A DNA stretch of 64,000 bases from Dyella nitratireducens (GTDB lineage: Bacteria > Pseudomonadota > Gammaproteobacteria > Xanthomonadales > Rhodanobacteraceae), in contig NZ_BMJA01000003.1 of the NCBI RefSeq assembly GCF_014642835.1, positions 565,270-629,269 of the forward strand. The letters run 5' to 3'. Both the position numbers and the translations under genes were made by a program. Shown here one piece after another: positions 17,416 through 25,231 of the stretch (position 1 is its first letter; each line of letters begins with the position of its first letter). The notes below the pieces were generated by a model. The model was not told the DNA's origin. It ran no database searches and worked only from the letters and a program-made list of their open reading frames with translations.

Positions 17416-18348
17416 ATGCATATCAAGCTCGGCACGGCGGGTCTCTCCGACGAGCTGGCATTGCGCTTGTCGCTGGCGTGCGGATTGCTGGCTGCCTCGC
17501 AAATCCACGTCGACATCCAGGACTGGCGGGGCAACGAAAGCGACATCCTGATCGTCGACATCGACAGTGGCCATGGCCGCCTGGCTTATGAAGTGGCGGC
17601 GCGGCGCAATCTTCCAGTGATGGTTTTTCCGCGCAGCGGCGATAGCGAAACATCCTACCCTTCGAAACTCGACCGGGACGCTCCCGCCGCCGCCATTGCA
17701 CGGGCGCTGCAAGAAAAGCTGCAGCCTTCGTCGGAACCGACCTCCGACGACGTGCAAGGCTTGCTGGGCATTTGCATCCGCGAAGCCGGCTGCCATCAGG
17801 ATCTCTTGGTAAAGCGCGGCAGCATTGCACTGATCTTGCGGCATGCCGCGGGCCGCATCATCACGCGTTCGGTCAGCGACGTGCCGGCAGCGGAAACGCG
17901 CCTGCTGGAAAACGCCTGGCTGTGCGTGGTGCGCCCTGCGAACGATCCTTATGCCAACGAGTGGCTGGTATCGCGCAGCCTGGAAAGCTTTCTTATCAAT
18001 GCCTGTGCGAGGCACCGGGCCAGCCTGCCCTCGCTCGGCGGCAAGTTGTATCGGCTTACGCGCTGGCCCGATCTTGGCAGCGTGACGGAGAACGAAGAAG
18101 CGCTGCGCCTTTCCGCGCTGCTGCAACGCTCCGCCTGGTCGGCCGATGCGTTGGCGCAACACACCGGCATCGCCGCCCACCACATCAATGCGTTCTTCTG
18201 GGCGACGCTGGCCAGTGGCGCGCTCGCTTGCGCCGACGGCAGCACGGTGACATTCGCTGCGCCGCCTGCGGCAGCTTCCACGGCCTCTTCCCTCATTCAA
18301 CGCGTAGCACGGCACTTCGGGCTGAAGCTCGGTTATTCGCATGCTTGA
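17416..18348 (+). CDS. Unknown protein with receiver-like N-terminus and helix-turn-helix-like C-terminus
   Basis: The start at ATG 17416 (GGAAG upstream) is preferred over ATG 17398 because MHIKLGTAGL then aligns with the start of the paralog at 37321 (MKVHIGLAGL). The 310-aa product has an alpha/beta N-terminal region with DILIVDIDSGHGRLAYEVA and LPVMVFPRS, which recalls strands of a response-regulator receiver but lacks a clear phosphorylation set. The middle domain contains GLLGIC. A C-terminal helical segment (LSALLQRSAWSADALAQHTG..) resembles a winged helix, followed by LIQRVARHFGLK. It overlaps the GTPase gene by eight bases. Conservon CvnC (DUF742) occupies the equivalent place; homology to it is not established. 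Confidence 0.7.
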   Translation: MHIKLGTAGLSDELALRLSLACGLLAASQIHVDIQDWRGNESDILIVDIDSGHGRLAYEVAARRNLPVMVFPRSGDSETSYPSKLDRDAPAAAIARALQEKLQPSSEPTSDDVQGLLGICIREAGCHQDLLVKRGSIALILRHAAGRIITRSVSDVPAAETRLLENAWLCVVRPANDPYANEWLVSRSLESFLINACARHRASLPSLGGKLYRLTRWPDLGSVTENEEALRLSALLQRSAWSADALAQHTGIAAHHINAFFWATLASGALACADGSTVTFAAPPAAASTASSLIQRVARHFGLKLGYSHA

Positions 18349-18871
18349 TTCTGAAAAGACGATCAAACTCCTGTTCGCAGGCCCGCTTGGCTCCGGTAAA
18401 ACCACGGCGATTCGCGCCATTTCCGATACCCCTCCCGTGTCGTCGGAAGTGCCATGGACGGATGCCGGGTCCAGCGAAAAAACCAGTACGACAGTTGCGC
18501 TCGACTACAGCACCATCCAACTCAACCCGGACGAGACCTTGCATGTGTATGGCTTGCCGGGTCAGGACTACCTGGACTTCATGGGCCCGATCGTCGGCCC
18601 CGGCGCACTCGGCGCCGTGTTGCTGCTTGATGCCTCCTCGCAAACCCTCGCGCAGGATTGCCGCACGGTGGTCGAACAGCTGGCGCGCATCGACCCGAGC
18701 CTCAAGTTCGTGATCGGCATCAGCAAGAGCGATATCACCCCCAGCTTTTCGATGGAAACGATGTACGCGCTCGCGCGACGGATGAGTTTGTACGTGCCGA
18801 TGTTCTGTATCGATCCGCGCGATCCGGCGCAGGTGCGGCAGTTGGTGCGGGCGTTGTTGTATTTGCTGTGA
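18341..18871 (+). CDS. Ras-like small GTPase of the COG2229/CvnD type
   Basis: The 176-aa protein carries the GTPase motifs: P-loop GPLGSGKT (residues 14-21), a switch I region with TSTTVALDYSTI, the G3 variant GLPGQ (71-75; GTPGQ in related proteins), and SKSD (128-131) as G4. This family pairs with Roadblock proteins in Streptomyces conservons and is related to MglA, the polarity switch that controls type IV pili in Myxococcus. It is the last gene of the four-gene module, and a family A repeat follows 40 nt after the stop. Control of the adjacent pilus is an attractive but unproven role. Confidence 0.85.
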   Translation: MLDSEKTIKLLFAGPLGSGKTTAIRAISDTPPVSSEVPWTDAGSSEKTSTTVALDYSTIQLNPDETLHVYGLPGQDYLDFMGPIVGPGALGAVLLLDASSQTLAQDCRTVVEQLARIDPSLKFVIGISKSDITPSFSMETMYALARRMSLYVPMFCIDPRDPAQVRQLVRALLYLL

Positions 18872-18910
18872 CACCGCTTCCGGCAAACCAGTCCTCTCTC
18901 CCCTTCCTCA

Positions 18911-18980
18911 CCGTCATTCCGGCGAAGGCCGGAATCCATGCTTCGTACTGGCGATGGATTCCGGCCTTCGCCGGAATGAC
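18911..18980. repeat. Family A palindromic repeat pair
   Basis: ATTCCGGCGAAGGCCGGAAT and its inverse surround a short loop containing CATGCTTCGTACTGGCGATG. It lies just after the GTPase module and could act as a 3' end or RNA stability element. Confidence 0.9.
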
Positions 18981-19038
18981 GGCTCGCTAAAGATCGACGC
19001 TCAACGCAAGCTACATACATCAAGCTACATGCATAGCG

Positions 19039-19062
19039 ATGTTGGGATTTGCACCCCAACCT
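19039..19062. repeat. Degenerate family B half-repeat
   Basis: ATGTTGGGATTTGCACCCCA and the following bases match the right arm of family B with a few changes. The left arm is missing. It lies just beyond the 3' end of the AraC gene. Confidence 0.7.
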
Positions 19063-19074
19063 CTGCATTCACCA

Positions 19075-20115
19075 TCACGCCACCTGCGCCATCCCCCGCT
19101 CCAACTTGTACGGCAACTTCGCCCGATACTGACTCGGCGACTCCCCCGTCCAACGCCGGAATGCACGCGTCAAATTCGCCGCATCCGAATATCCACGGCG
19201 ATTGGCAATCTCATCGATCGTCATCGTCGTATTCAACACATCACGCAACACTTCCTGCTTGCGCGCCTCGTCCACCAACTGGCGGAAGTTGAAGCCCAGA
19301 TGGCGCAGCTTGCGCTTCAGCGTGCGGCTGGACATGCACAAGGCCTGCGCCACTTCTTCCATGCCGAGATACGTGCCGTCTTCCAGCGGCAACAAGCCCT
19401 TGATGCGCGCGATCAGGCAGTTGTTCTGGCCGAGCGAGATGCGCTCGCGCTCGCAATGCTGTTTCACCTGATTCAGCACCAGCGTGTGCGCGGTGGACAG
19501 CGGCAGATCGAGGTAGGTGCTGGGCATGCGTACCTGGCACAGCCCGGTGGAGAAGCGCACCTTCGGCAGGCGATCGGCGTAAGTGGCGGCGTAGGACGGC
19601 TCTTCGTCCTTGAACCACATCTCCACTTCCGGCAACTCCTGCTGGGTCAGGTGGGTGGAAAGGCGTGCCGTCATGGTGGCCAGACGCTCCAGCGCAAAGT
19701 TGCGCATGAGGGCGCCGGGGGCCAGGTCCTGGATGTTCAGCTCGGCCAATCCGTCGTGTTCGTGCAGGTAGATGCAGAACGAGGTGGTGCGCACGTCCAG
19801 ATAGCCGGTCCACAGGCGCAGCGCATCACGCAGGGTGCGGCAGCTCATCAGCCCCAGTCCCAGGATGCCGTGCCAGGTCAGCGTGCAGCGCAGGCCGAGC
19901 TCGAAGCCGAGACCCTGTTCGCCGGTCAGGCGCACCGCGTTTTCACTCAACGCCGCGTCTTGTTGCGTGGTGAGACGCAAATCGCCTTCCAACTGGGCCG
20001 ATCCGATGCCCGTGTCGGCCAATGCCTGATCCACGCCGATACCCAACAGCTCAAGGTACTCAAGCAACCCAATCGCATATTCCGCCGAGACGTCGCCCCG
20101 GTACCACTCGTTCAT
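19075..20115 (-). CDS. AraC family regulator with arabinose-binding-type N-terminal domain
   Basis: The 346-aa product starts at ATG 20115 with AGAGGG upstream; a TTG at 20136 is possible. The N-terminal two thirds resemble the Arabinose_bd domain of OruR/ArgR-type AraC proteins (WHGILGLGLMSCRTLRDALRLW). The C-terminus is the AraC double helix-turn-helix (EVAQALCMSSRTLKRKLR and IDEIANRRGYSDAANLTRAFR, then RWTGESPSQYR). It probably responds to a small metabolite. The nearest gene upstream is the GH28 enzyme, about 870 nt away on the same strand, so regulation of that gene is possible but not shown. Confidence 0.88.
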   Translation of the reverse strand: MNEWYRGDVSAEYAIGLLEYLELLGIGVDQALADTGIGSAQLEGDLRLTTQQDAALSENAVRLTGEQGLGFELGLRCTLTWHGILGLGLMSCRTLRDALRLWTGYLDVRTTSFCIYLHEHDGLAELNIQDLAPGALMRNFALERLATMTARLSTHLTQQELPEVEMWFKDEEPSYAATYADRLPKVRFSTGLCQVRMPSTYLDLPLSTAHTLVLNQVKQHCERERISLGQNNCLIARIKGLLPLEDGTYLGMEEVAQALCMSSRTLKRKLRHLGFNFRQLVDEARKQEVLRDVLNTTMTIDEIANRRGYSDAANLTRAFRRWTGESPSQYRAKLPYKLERGMAQVA

Positions 20116-20471
20116 GACCCAGCCCTCTGTGTTCAATCTCCGAAGGCCGGCCGACCCAGTTTCGACCTGTCACCCTCGGAAGCGGTGTGGATCATCGGGA
20201 CGGATGTCATGTCACGCATGCGCTTTGCCTATGCGGACTATGCGTTTGCCATGACAAGCTTTTAAATCAGCAAGTTAGGCGTACAAAAAAGCACTGGATT
20301 CGCGCCGTTCGAGCCGGCTAAAACAGCCCGGAACATGGCCTGTCATGTCTGGTGATGACGGGTCATGGGCTTGTCCGGTCGTTTCAGGGATATATGACCC
20401 CTTCGGACAAGCGGTGACCTGTAGTGACCGATGCCTGCGTTTTTCCGAATCGGCCGGATTGCCTAATCGTC

Positions 20472-20531
20472 GTGGGTTGGAGTGCCAACCCCAACGTCGC
20501 CCTCCATGTTGGGGTTGGCACCCCAACCTAC
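20472..20531. repeat. Family B repeat pair, variant
   Basis: GTGGGTTGGAGTGCCAACCC pairs with GGGTTGGCACCCCAACCTAC. The core differs from other copies (GCCAAC for GCAAAC) but the change is compensated in the opposite arm, so the stem is kept. Confidence 0.85.
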
Positions 20532-20781
20532 GAGCACGCTCATACATATGTATGTATGGTTCCGGGCCGCAGCGTCCCTCACAACGGCCCCTAAGCACAG
20601 CAATGTGTCCCACCAGGCCCTGCGATTCCGTCGTGCCGGCTCCTACACTTCCCATCCACCCAATCACTCGCCGCATCCATTCCGTCCATGCGGTTTCGCG
20701 GACTTCATGGCGCGAATCGCGGCGAGTTCCCGACTCTGAAACTGATGTGGCTTTCTCCCGCAGAGTCTCCGGTTGGACTGG

Positions 20782-20826
20782 CGGGGCCGGCAGAGCGTGT
20801 TGTCTGGCTTTGTCGGCCCCGTTTTT
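20782..20826 (+). terminator. Orphan rho-independent terminator, rightward
   Basis: CGGGGCCGGCA and TGTCGGCCCCG form an eleven-pair stem with one mismatch over a loop of about 18 nt, followed at once by TTTTT (20822-20826). It is a strong terminator form for a rightward transcript, but no protein gene precedes it on the plus strand for over a kilobase. Confidence 0.7.
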
Positions 20827-20872
20827 ATCGCGCCGCTGGTTGCGGCCTATCCGAGCACCTTCGATTCAGCGC

Positions 20873-20944
20873 GTAGGTTGGGGTGCAAACCCCAACATCG
20901 CCTTCTCCATCCAACCCAAAGTTGGGGTTTGCACCCCAACCTAC
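20873..20944. repeat. Family B palindromic repeat pair
   Basis: Intact family B copy with both arms (GTAGGTTGGGGTGCAAACCC and its inverse). It lies 41 nt beyond the 3' end of the GH28 gene, where it could serve as a 3' end structure. Confidence 0.9.
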
Positions 20945-20985
20945 GATCGTGCCGCGACCGACGGCCGCGGCACGATGGTTCCCGA

Positions 20986-22605
20986 TCAGATCGGCGCGTT
21001 GGCTTGCACGCTGCTGAACTTCACAAACGCATGGCTGCAATCCACCGGCGCCGGGCTCGCGGTGATGGAACCGTCGAACGACACACCCGTACCGTGCTGC
21101 TGCGTCAGATCCTGCGCAAAGCTGACTGGGCCCGGCCCGAAGGTAAAAACCGTATTGGCCGGCAACACGCTCGGGCTGCCGTTGTGGCCCTTCATGTACG
21201 TGGTCGGCTGTGCGCCATCGAACTGCACGTTGCTCAACGCGATCTGCAGCGGTTCTTTCGCATAGGCGGCGAACACGGCCTGGCCACCACCGTAAGCCAC
21301 GCTGCCCAGGTCATGCAGGCCATTGATCGTGACGTTCCTGAACCAGGGATACTTCTTGCCCTTGGAAGAGCTGTAGTAGCTGTCGAAGACCAGCGGCTGG
21401 CGCACGTTCTGCATGCACACGCCCTGATAGGTCACGCCATTCACCACGCCGCCGTGGGATGCATCGGACTTGATGCGAATACCCACGCCATTGGGACTGT
21501 CGTGGCCATCCACCACCAGGTCCTGCACGGTCACATCGCTCACGCCGGTGTTGGTTTCGCTGCCGACCGACAGGCCGTGCCCGTAATACAGATGATCGTG
21601 TGCGAACAGCAGATGCTGCGAACCAGTACCCGAACCGGCCTTCACCGCCACGTGATCGTCGCCGTCGCTGATGTATGAATACGCCAGCACGATGTGGCTG
21701 GATTCGCCCGGATCGAAACCATCCGTGTTCTTCACCGTATCCGGCGTGAAGCAGGTGGCGTAGGTTCCGGACACCTGGTCAGGCGTGGTGTTCTTCGGGC
21801 AAGCATACGCACCCTGCGTATAAGCCGCGCTCGGCGACAGAATCTTGATGCCCCACGCCGTCACGCCATCGAGCTTGTCGAGCACGACATGCATGTTCGG
21901 CGAGTTCTGGAACGTCACGCCATACAGCGTGAAGTTGCTGCCGCCTTCCACGTCCAGCAGGCGCGGATTGTGCTGCGTCACATTGGCAGTCTTGGTCTGA
22001 TAGGCAACATCCCACCAGGTTTTCACGCCGGCATTCTGGCCGGAGGTAAGCACGGCGCCACCGCGTCCATCGATCACACCCTCGCCGACGATACCGGCAC
22101 CCGTCACCTTGCTCGCGCTGATCAGCGCATTGCACGACGCGGTGGCATCGGTGTTGGCAATGCCGCACAGACCCACGCCATTGTCGTAGTCAGCCGGATT
22201 GCGCGAACCGAACACGGTCACGCCCTTGTCGATCCACAGCGTCACGCCGGACTTCAGCGTGATCGGCCCGATCAGGAAGCCGGATTGACCCGCATCACCT
22301 TGCACCAGATGCACCGCTTCGCCCGAGGCGCACTGATTGATCTTGCCCTGCATGCTGGCGGTGTCTGGCGCCGACTTGGCCGGATCGCTATCGAGCGAAG
22401 CCGGCAGCAAGCCGTTTACCGGCGTCTGCGTGGCTTTGACAACAGCGCACACTGCCGTGGCAGCAGGCAGCAACGGTTCATTGACCGTGGTGCCCCACGG
22501 CGTCTGCAGGCTGGTGGTTTGCGCCGCGCAGGCAAACGCAACCGTTCCCAGCACAGCGCAAACCGTGCGAGACAATACTTTCTGCGATAAGGGACGTGCT
22601 CTCAT
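20986..22605 (-). CDS. GH28 family polygalacturonase-like glycosidase, secreted
   Basis: The 539-aa product starts at ATG 22605 (CGGAG upstream) with a signal peptide ending near VAFACAAQ. GH28 active-site groups are all present: NTDG (293-296), the DD pair in SDGDDHVA (316-317), GHG with His343, and RIK (Arg377, Lys379). It should hydrolyse galacturonan or a related pectic glycan by the inverting mechanism, in the periplasm or outside. A long N-terminal segment before the helix (residues 30-110) may be an accessory region. No pectin transporter lies beside it. Confidence 0.88.
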   Translation of the reverse strand: MRARPLSQKVLSRTVCAVLGTVAFACAAQTTSLQTPWGTTVNEPLLPAATAVCAVVKATQTPVNGLLPASLDSDPAKSAPDTASMQGKINQCASGEAVHLVQGDAGQSGFLIGPITLKSGVTLWIDKGVTVFGSRNPADYDNGVGLCGIANTDATASCNALISASKVTGAGIVGEGVIDGRGGAVLTSGQNAGVKTWWDVAYQTKTANVTQHNPRLLDVEGGSNFTLYGVTFQNSPNMHVVLDKLDGVTAWGIKILSPSAAYTQGAYACPKNTTPDQVSGTYATCFTPDTVKNTDGFDPGESSHIVLAYSYISDGDDHVAVKAGSGTGSQHLLFAHDHLYYGHGLSVGSETNTGVSDVTVQDLVVDGHDSPNGVGIRIKSDASHGGVVNGVTYQGVCMQNVRQPLVFDSYYSSSKGKKYPWFRNVTINGLHDLGSVAYGGGQAVFAAYAKEPLQIALSNVQFDGAQPTTYMKGHNGSPSVLPANTVFTFGPGPVSFAQDLTQQHGTGVSFDGSITASPAPVDCSHAFVKFSSVQANAPI

Positions 22606-22969
22606 GCAATGCTCCGATGGGTGGGTACAACAAAGATTTTTTTCAAAACCGGCGCAACAAGACTCAGAGCGCCGCGCATGCACTCGTGAAAACAATGGAA
22701 GGGATCGATGCATCGGTCTCACGATGGACCGACCGAAGGACATTCGAGCCAGACAGCTAACGATGTCGACGCTATGACATGTTTTGCCCGACGCGCAGCC
22801 GCCGCGCACATGTAGCCATGCCAGCAGGCACTCGTTGTTCCCGCACCATCAGCCCCCTGAGTCGTGTGCGTGACAAGTCAGCGCCATGGCGCCGCTGCCG
22901 TGATGCACACATGCTAGCGATGCGCACAACGACTTTTATTGATGGCTCTCATAAATCACATAAATCACG

Positions 22970-23008
22970 ATTGTCAGGTGATTTTTCACATTGTCCTTAA
23001 CTGACAAT
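22970..23008. promoter_or_regulatory. Inverted repeat, possible operator
   Basis: Perfect 8-nt arms ATTGTCAG and CTGACAAT flank an AT-rich centre that itself contains GTGATTTTTCAC. This is typical operator geometry in an AT-rich stretch, but no regulator can be assigned. Confidence 0.35.
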
Positions 23009-23036
23009 TCTGCGCGTAGCCTTCGAAATTACACTC

Positions 23037-23074
23037 GCAAAAAGAAACGCTCCGGCAGCCATGCTGCCGGAGCG
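23037..23074 (-). terminator. Rho-independent terminator, leftward
   Basis: Read leftward, CGCTCCGGCAG and CTGCCGGAGCG make a perfect eleven-pair stem over a five-base loop, followed by TTTCTTTTTG. No intact leftward gene lies immediately upstream, so it may be left over from a lost gene. Confidence 0.7.
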
Positions 23075-23092
23075 TCGAACAAGCGCAGTGTG

Positions 23093-23415
23093 ATGGAAGC
23101 TTCCGCGCCGCCGCTCGTGCATCGGCAAACAAGCAGCCGTTGGCGGCCGGAAACGGATGCCCTGCCGTGCTTCGAGATCTGCATTCCGTTGCGCTTCGAC
23201 CGCAAGAATGTCGGCATGCTTGTGCTCATGAGCCATCACGCGAGCTGGAAGTGTTCGCACTGTTGCCGCGCGGGTTGACCAATGCGGCCATCGCCAAGCG
23301 GTTGGGTATCGCTGCGAGCACGTTGAAAAGCCACGTCGAACGCATTTTGCAGAAGCTTGGTTGCGCGGATCGTACGCAGGCGGCGGTGCATGCGGCCAAG
23401 TGCGGCTTTCACTGA
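23093..23415 (+). pseudogene. Decayed LuxR-family regulator
   Basis: Two frames carry pieces of one regulator. Frame one from 23093 contains CFEICIPLRFDRKNVGMLVL, which looks like the end of a sensory domain. A frame change at about 23226-23240 leads into SRELEVFALLPRGLTNAAIA and LGIAASTLKSHVERIL, a canonical LuxR helix-turn-helix, ending at 23415. The N-terminal domain is missing. The LuxR part alone could be expressed from ATG 23140 (91 aa), but the shift and lost domain favour a pseudogene. Confidence 0.7.
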
Positions 23416-23471
23416 AAACGCATCTCTGCGAGATACACGGCCGCCCGCGTCGGTGTATTTCAGCGCGAGTC

Positions 23472-23539
23472 GTCATTCCGGCGAAGGCCGGAATCCATGG
23501 CAAGTGCGAAGCATGGATTCCGGCCTTCGCCGGAATGAC
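23472..23539. repeat. Family A palindromic repeat pair
   Basis: An intact copy (ATTCCGGCGAAGGCCGGAAT plus its inverse) 57 nt after the end of the decayed LuxR gene. Confidence 0.9.
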
Positions 23540-23684
23540 GTGAGGCAAGGACATGCCTTGCGGCAAACGTCGACTGCGATGATTTTTGCGCCGCAACAGA
23601 CACTTTTGTAATACCGACCGACAATTAAGATAAACCGCCTTTTGCTATACGTGCTCGATGCCACGATCACATGGGAGGAACGGC

Positions 23685-24905
23685 ATGCGTCATCGGCTTT
23701 TGAAATGGGTTTTGACCGGCTCGGTATGCGGATTCACGGCGTGCACGATGGCAGCAGGCGCCGACCGTCACACCTGGGTGGACACCTGGGCAGCTGCACC
23801 AGACACCGCCGGCCCTGTACTGAACGCGCAAACCGTGCGCCAGATCGTGCGCACCAGCGTGGGCGGCTCGGAAGTACGCATCCGGCTTTCCAACCTGTTC
23901 GGCAACGTGCCCGTCACCCTCGGGCCGGCGCATATTGCGTTGCATGCTGACGGCGCCAATACCGTGCCCGGCAGCGATCACGCGCTGCTGTTCAACGGCC
24001 AGTCCACGGTGACCATCGCGAAAGGCGAAAGCGTGCTGAGCGATCCGGTAAAGATGGAGGTGAAGCCGCTGCAGGAATTGGCCGTGAGCCTCTACGCACC
24101 GGCTGACGCGCCATACCACGCGTCGACCACCCACAATGCCGGCCTGGCCACCGCCTTCATCACTGAAAGCGGTGATGCTACCGCCACCACGCAGTACCCG
24201 CAGGGTGAAGTGAGTGGCATGCGCTTCTTCCTTACCGACGTGGAAGTCTCCGGCCCTGCCGCAACATCCACCGTCGTCACCTTCGGCGATTCCATCACCG
24301 ATGGCGTGGGCTCGACGTCGGATGCCAACACGCGCTGGCCCGACTACCTGGCTGCACGCCTGCAAGCCGATGCAAAGCGCTCATCCATCGGCGTGGCGAA
24401 TGCCGGCATCGGCGGTAACCGCATCCTGCACGACAACTACGGCCCCAGTGCCCTCTCCCGCTTCGATCGCGATGCACTGGACAAGCCCGGCGTGCGCTGG
24501 ATCGTGCTGCTGGAAGGCATCAACGATATCGGCGGCTCGGGCTACGCGTGGGATGCCAAGGACAAGATCTCCGCGCAGCAGCTTATCGAAGGCATGAAAA
24601 CCCTGATCGCCCGTGCCCATGCGAAACACGTGAAGATCTATGGCGCCACCTTGACGCCTTACGGCGGCAACGGCTGGCCTTATCACAGCGTTGCAGGCGA
24701 AAAGACACGCGAGGAAGTGAATGACTGGATCCGCAACGCCGGCGCGTTTGACGGCGTGGCGGATTTCGACAAAGCCATTCGCGATCCATCCGCGCCGGAA
24801 AAAATGCTACCCGCCTATGACAGCGGCGATCATCTGCATCCCAGCAGTGCGGGCTACAAGGTGATGGCTCAGGCGATTGATTTGAAGTGGTTTAGCGCGC
24901 CATAA
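23685..24905 (+). CDS. Secreted SGNH/GDSL hydrolase
   Basis: The 406-aa product starts at ATG 23685 with a strong GGGAGGAAC upstream and has a signal peptide (to about residue 24). After an N-terminal beta-domain (WVDTWAAAPD.. RIRLSNLFG) comes the SGNH fold: GDSITDG (Ser203), GIGGNR, GINDIG, and DHLH (Asp382, His385). This two-part layout is common in bacterial esterases that remove acyl groups from plant glycans. It lies next to a convergent GH27 gene, so action on galactose-containing polysaccharide is a reasonable guess. Confidence 0.87.
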   Translation: MRHRLLKWVLTGSVCGFTACTMAAGADRHTWVDTWAAAPDTAGPVLNAQTVRQIVRTSVGGSEVRIRLSNLFGNVPVTLGPAHIALHADGANTVPGSDHALLFNGQSTVTIAKGESVLSDPVKMEVKPLQELAVSLYAPADAPYHASTTHNAGLATAFITESGDATATTQYPQGEVSGMRFFLTDVEVSGPAATSTVVTFGDSITDGVGSTSDANTRWPDYLAARLQADAKRSSIGVANAGIGGNRILHDNYGPSALSRFDRDALDKPGVRWIVLLEGINDIGGSGYAWDAKDKISAQQLIEGMKTLIARAHAKHVKIYGATLTPYGGNGWPYHSVAGEKTREEVNDWIRNAGAFDGVADFDKAIRDPSAPEKMLPAYDSGDHLHPSSAGYKVMAQAIDLKWFSAP

Positions 24906-24912
24906 ACCATCG

Positions 24913-24937
24913 GACGACTCGCATAAAGCGAGTCGTC
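24913..24937. terminator. Hairpin after the SGNH hydrolase gene
   Basis: GACGACTCGC and GCGAGTCGTC form a perfect ten-pair stem with loop ATAAA eight bases after the stop codon. The T-tract is weak, so it may be a terminator or an RNA 3' end structure. Confidence 0.6.
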
Positions 24938-25190
24938 ATTCTGATGCGGGTCCACTGCTGTCCGGGGAAAGTTTTGCCGAGCTCGGAAAACTGTCCTTCT
25001 ATGGGCGGCTTTGGCAAAGGAATGCAGCGAGGAACTTGTTCTCAACATAGTCTTCAACCTTGCCTTATTGTCATTCCGGCGAAGGCCGGAATCCATGGCA
25101 AGTGCGAAGCATGGATTCCGGCCTTCGCCGGAATGACGGTGAGGTACTACGAAACTTCCCCGGACAGCAATGGGCGCAGGCCGGAATGAC
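24935..25190. repeat. Composite repeat: family A pair inside an outer inverted pair
   Basis: The outer arms are GTCATT...CCACTGCTGTCCGGGGAAAG (from 24935) and its inverse GAAACTTCCCCGGACAGCAA...GGAATGAC (to 25190). Between them sits an intact family A pair (25070-25137). The region lies between the convergent SGNH and GH27 genes. The same nesting recurs at 48827-49087, and around family C at 54739-55096. Confidence 0.8.
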
Positions 25191-25231
25191 ATCGGGCAAG
25201 ATGTAAACCATCGCGCTACAGCGTAGTTCTC

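Larger units (their letters stand above)
20116..20985. other. 870-nt region without a convincing gene
   Basis: It separates the 3' end of the GH28 gene from the AraC start. It holds two family B repeats (20472-20531, with altered bases, and 20873-20944), a 14-nt perfect palindrome CATACATATGTATG (20541-20554), and a rightward terminator at 20782-20826 with no recognised gene in front of it. ORFs here run through repeats and look spurious. Confidence 0.6.
22606..23092. other. Intergenic region upstream of the GH28 gene
   Basis: 487 nt with no convincing gene. It contains the GH28 promoter region, an inverted repeat ATTGTCAG / CTGACAAT (22970-22977 and 23001-23008) around a GTGATTTTTCAC hairpin, and a leftward terminator at 23037-23074. 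AT content rises around 22930-23010. Confidence 0.5.

Noticed and set aside
16255..18420. A leftward open frame of 721 codons antisense to the Roadblock module
   Set aside because: Composition is Arg/His/Gln-rich shadow sequence of a high-GC gene. The plus strand carries recognisable Roadblock and GTPase motifs in the same region.
20541..20554. Palindrome CATACATATGTATG as an operator
   Set aside because: It is about 425 nt from the AraC start and not near any other promoter, so it was kept only as a note in the intergenic entry.
22997..23596. A leftward frame of 199 codons through the LuxR remnant
   Set aside because: It reads through a family A repeat (HVIPAKAGIH-type peptide, a typical artefact of such repeats) and lacks any domain.
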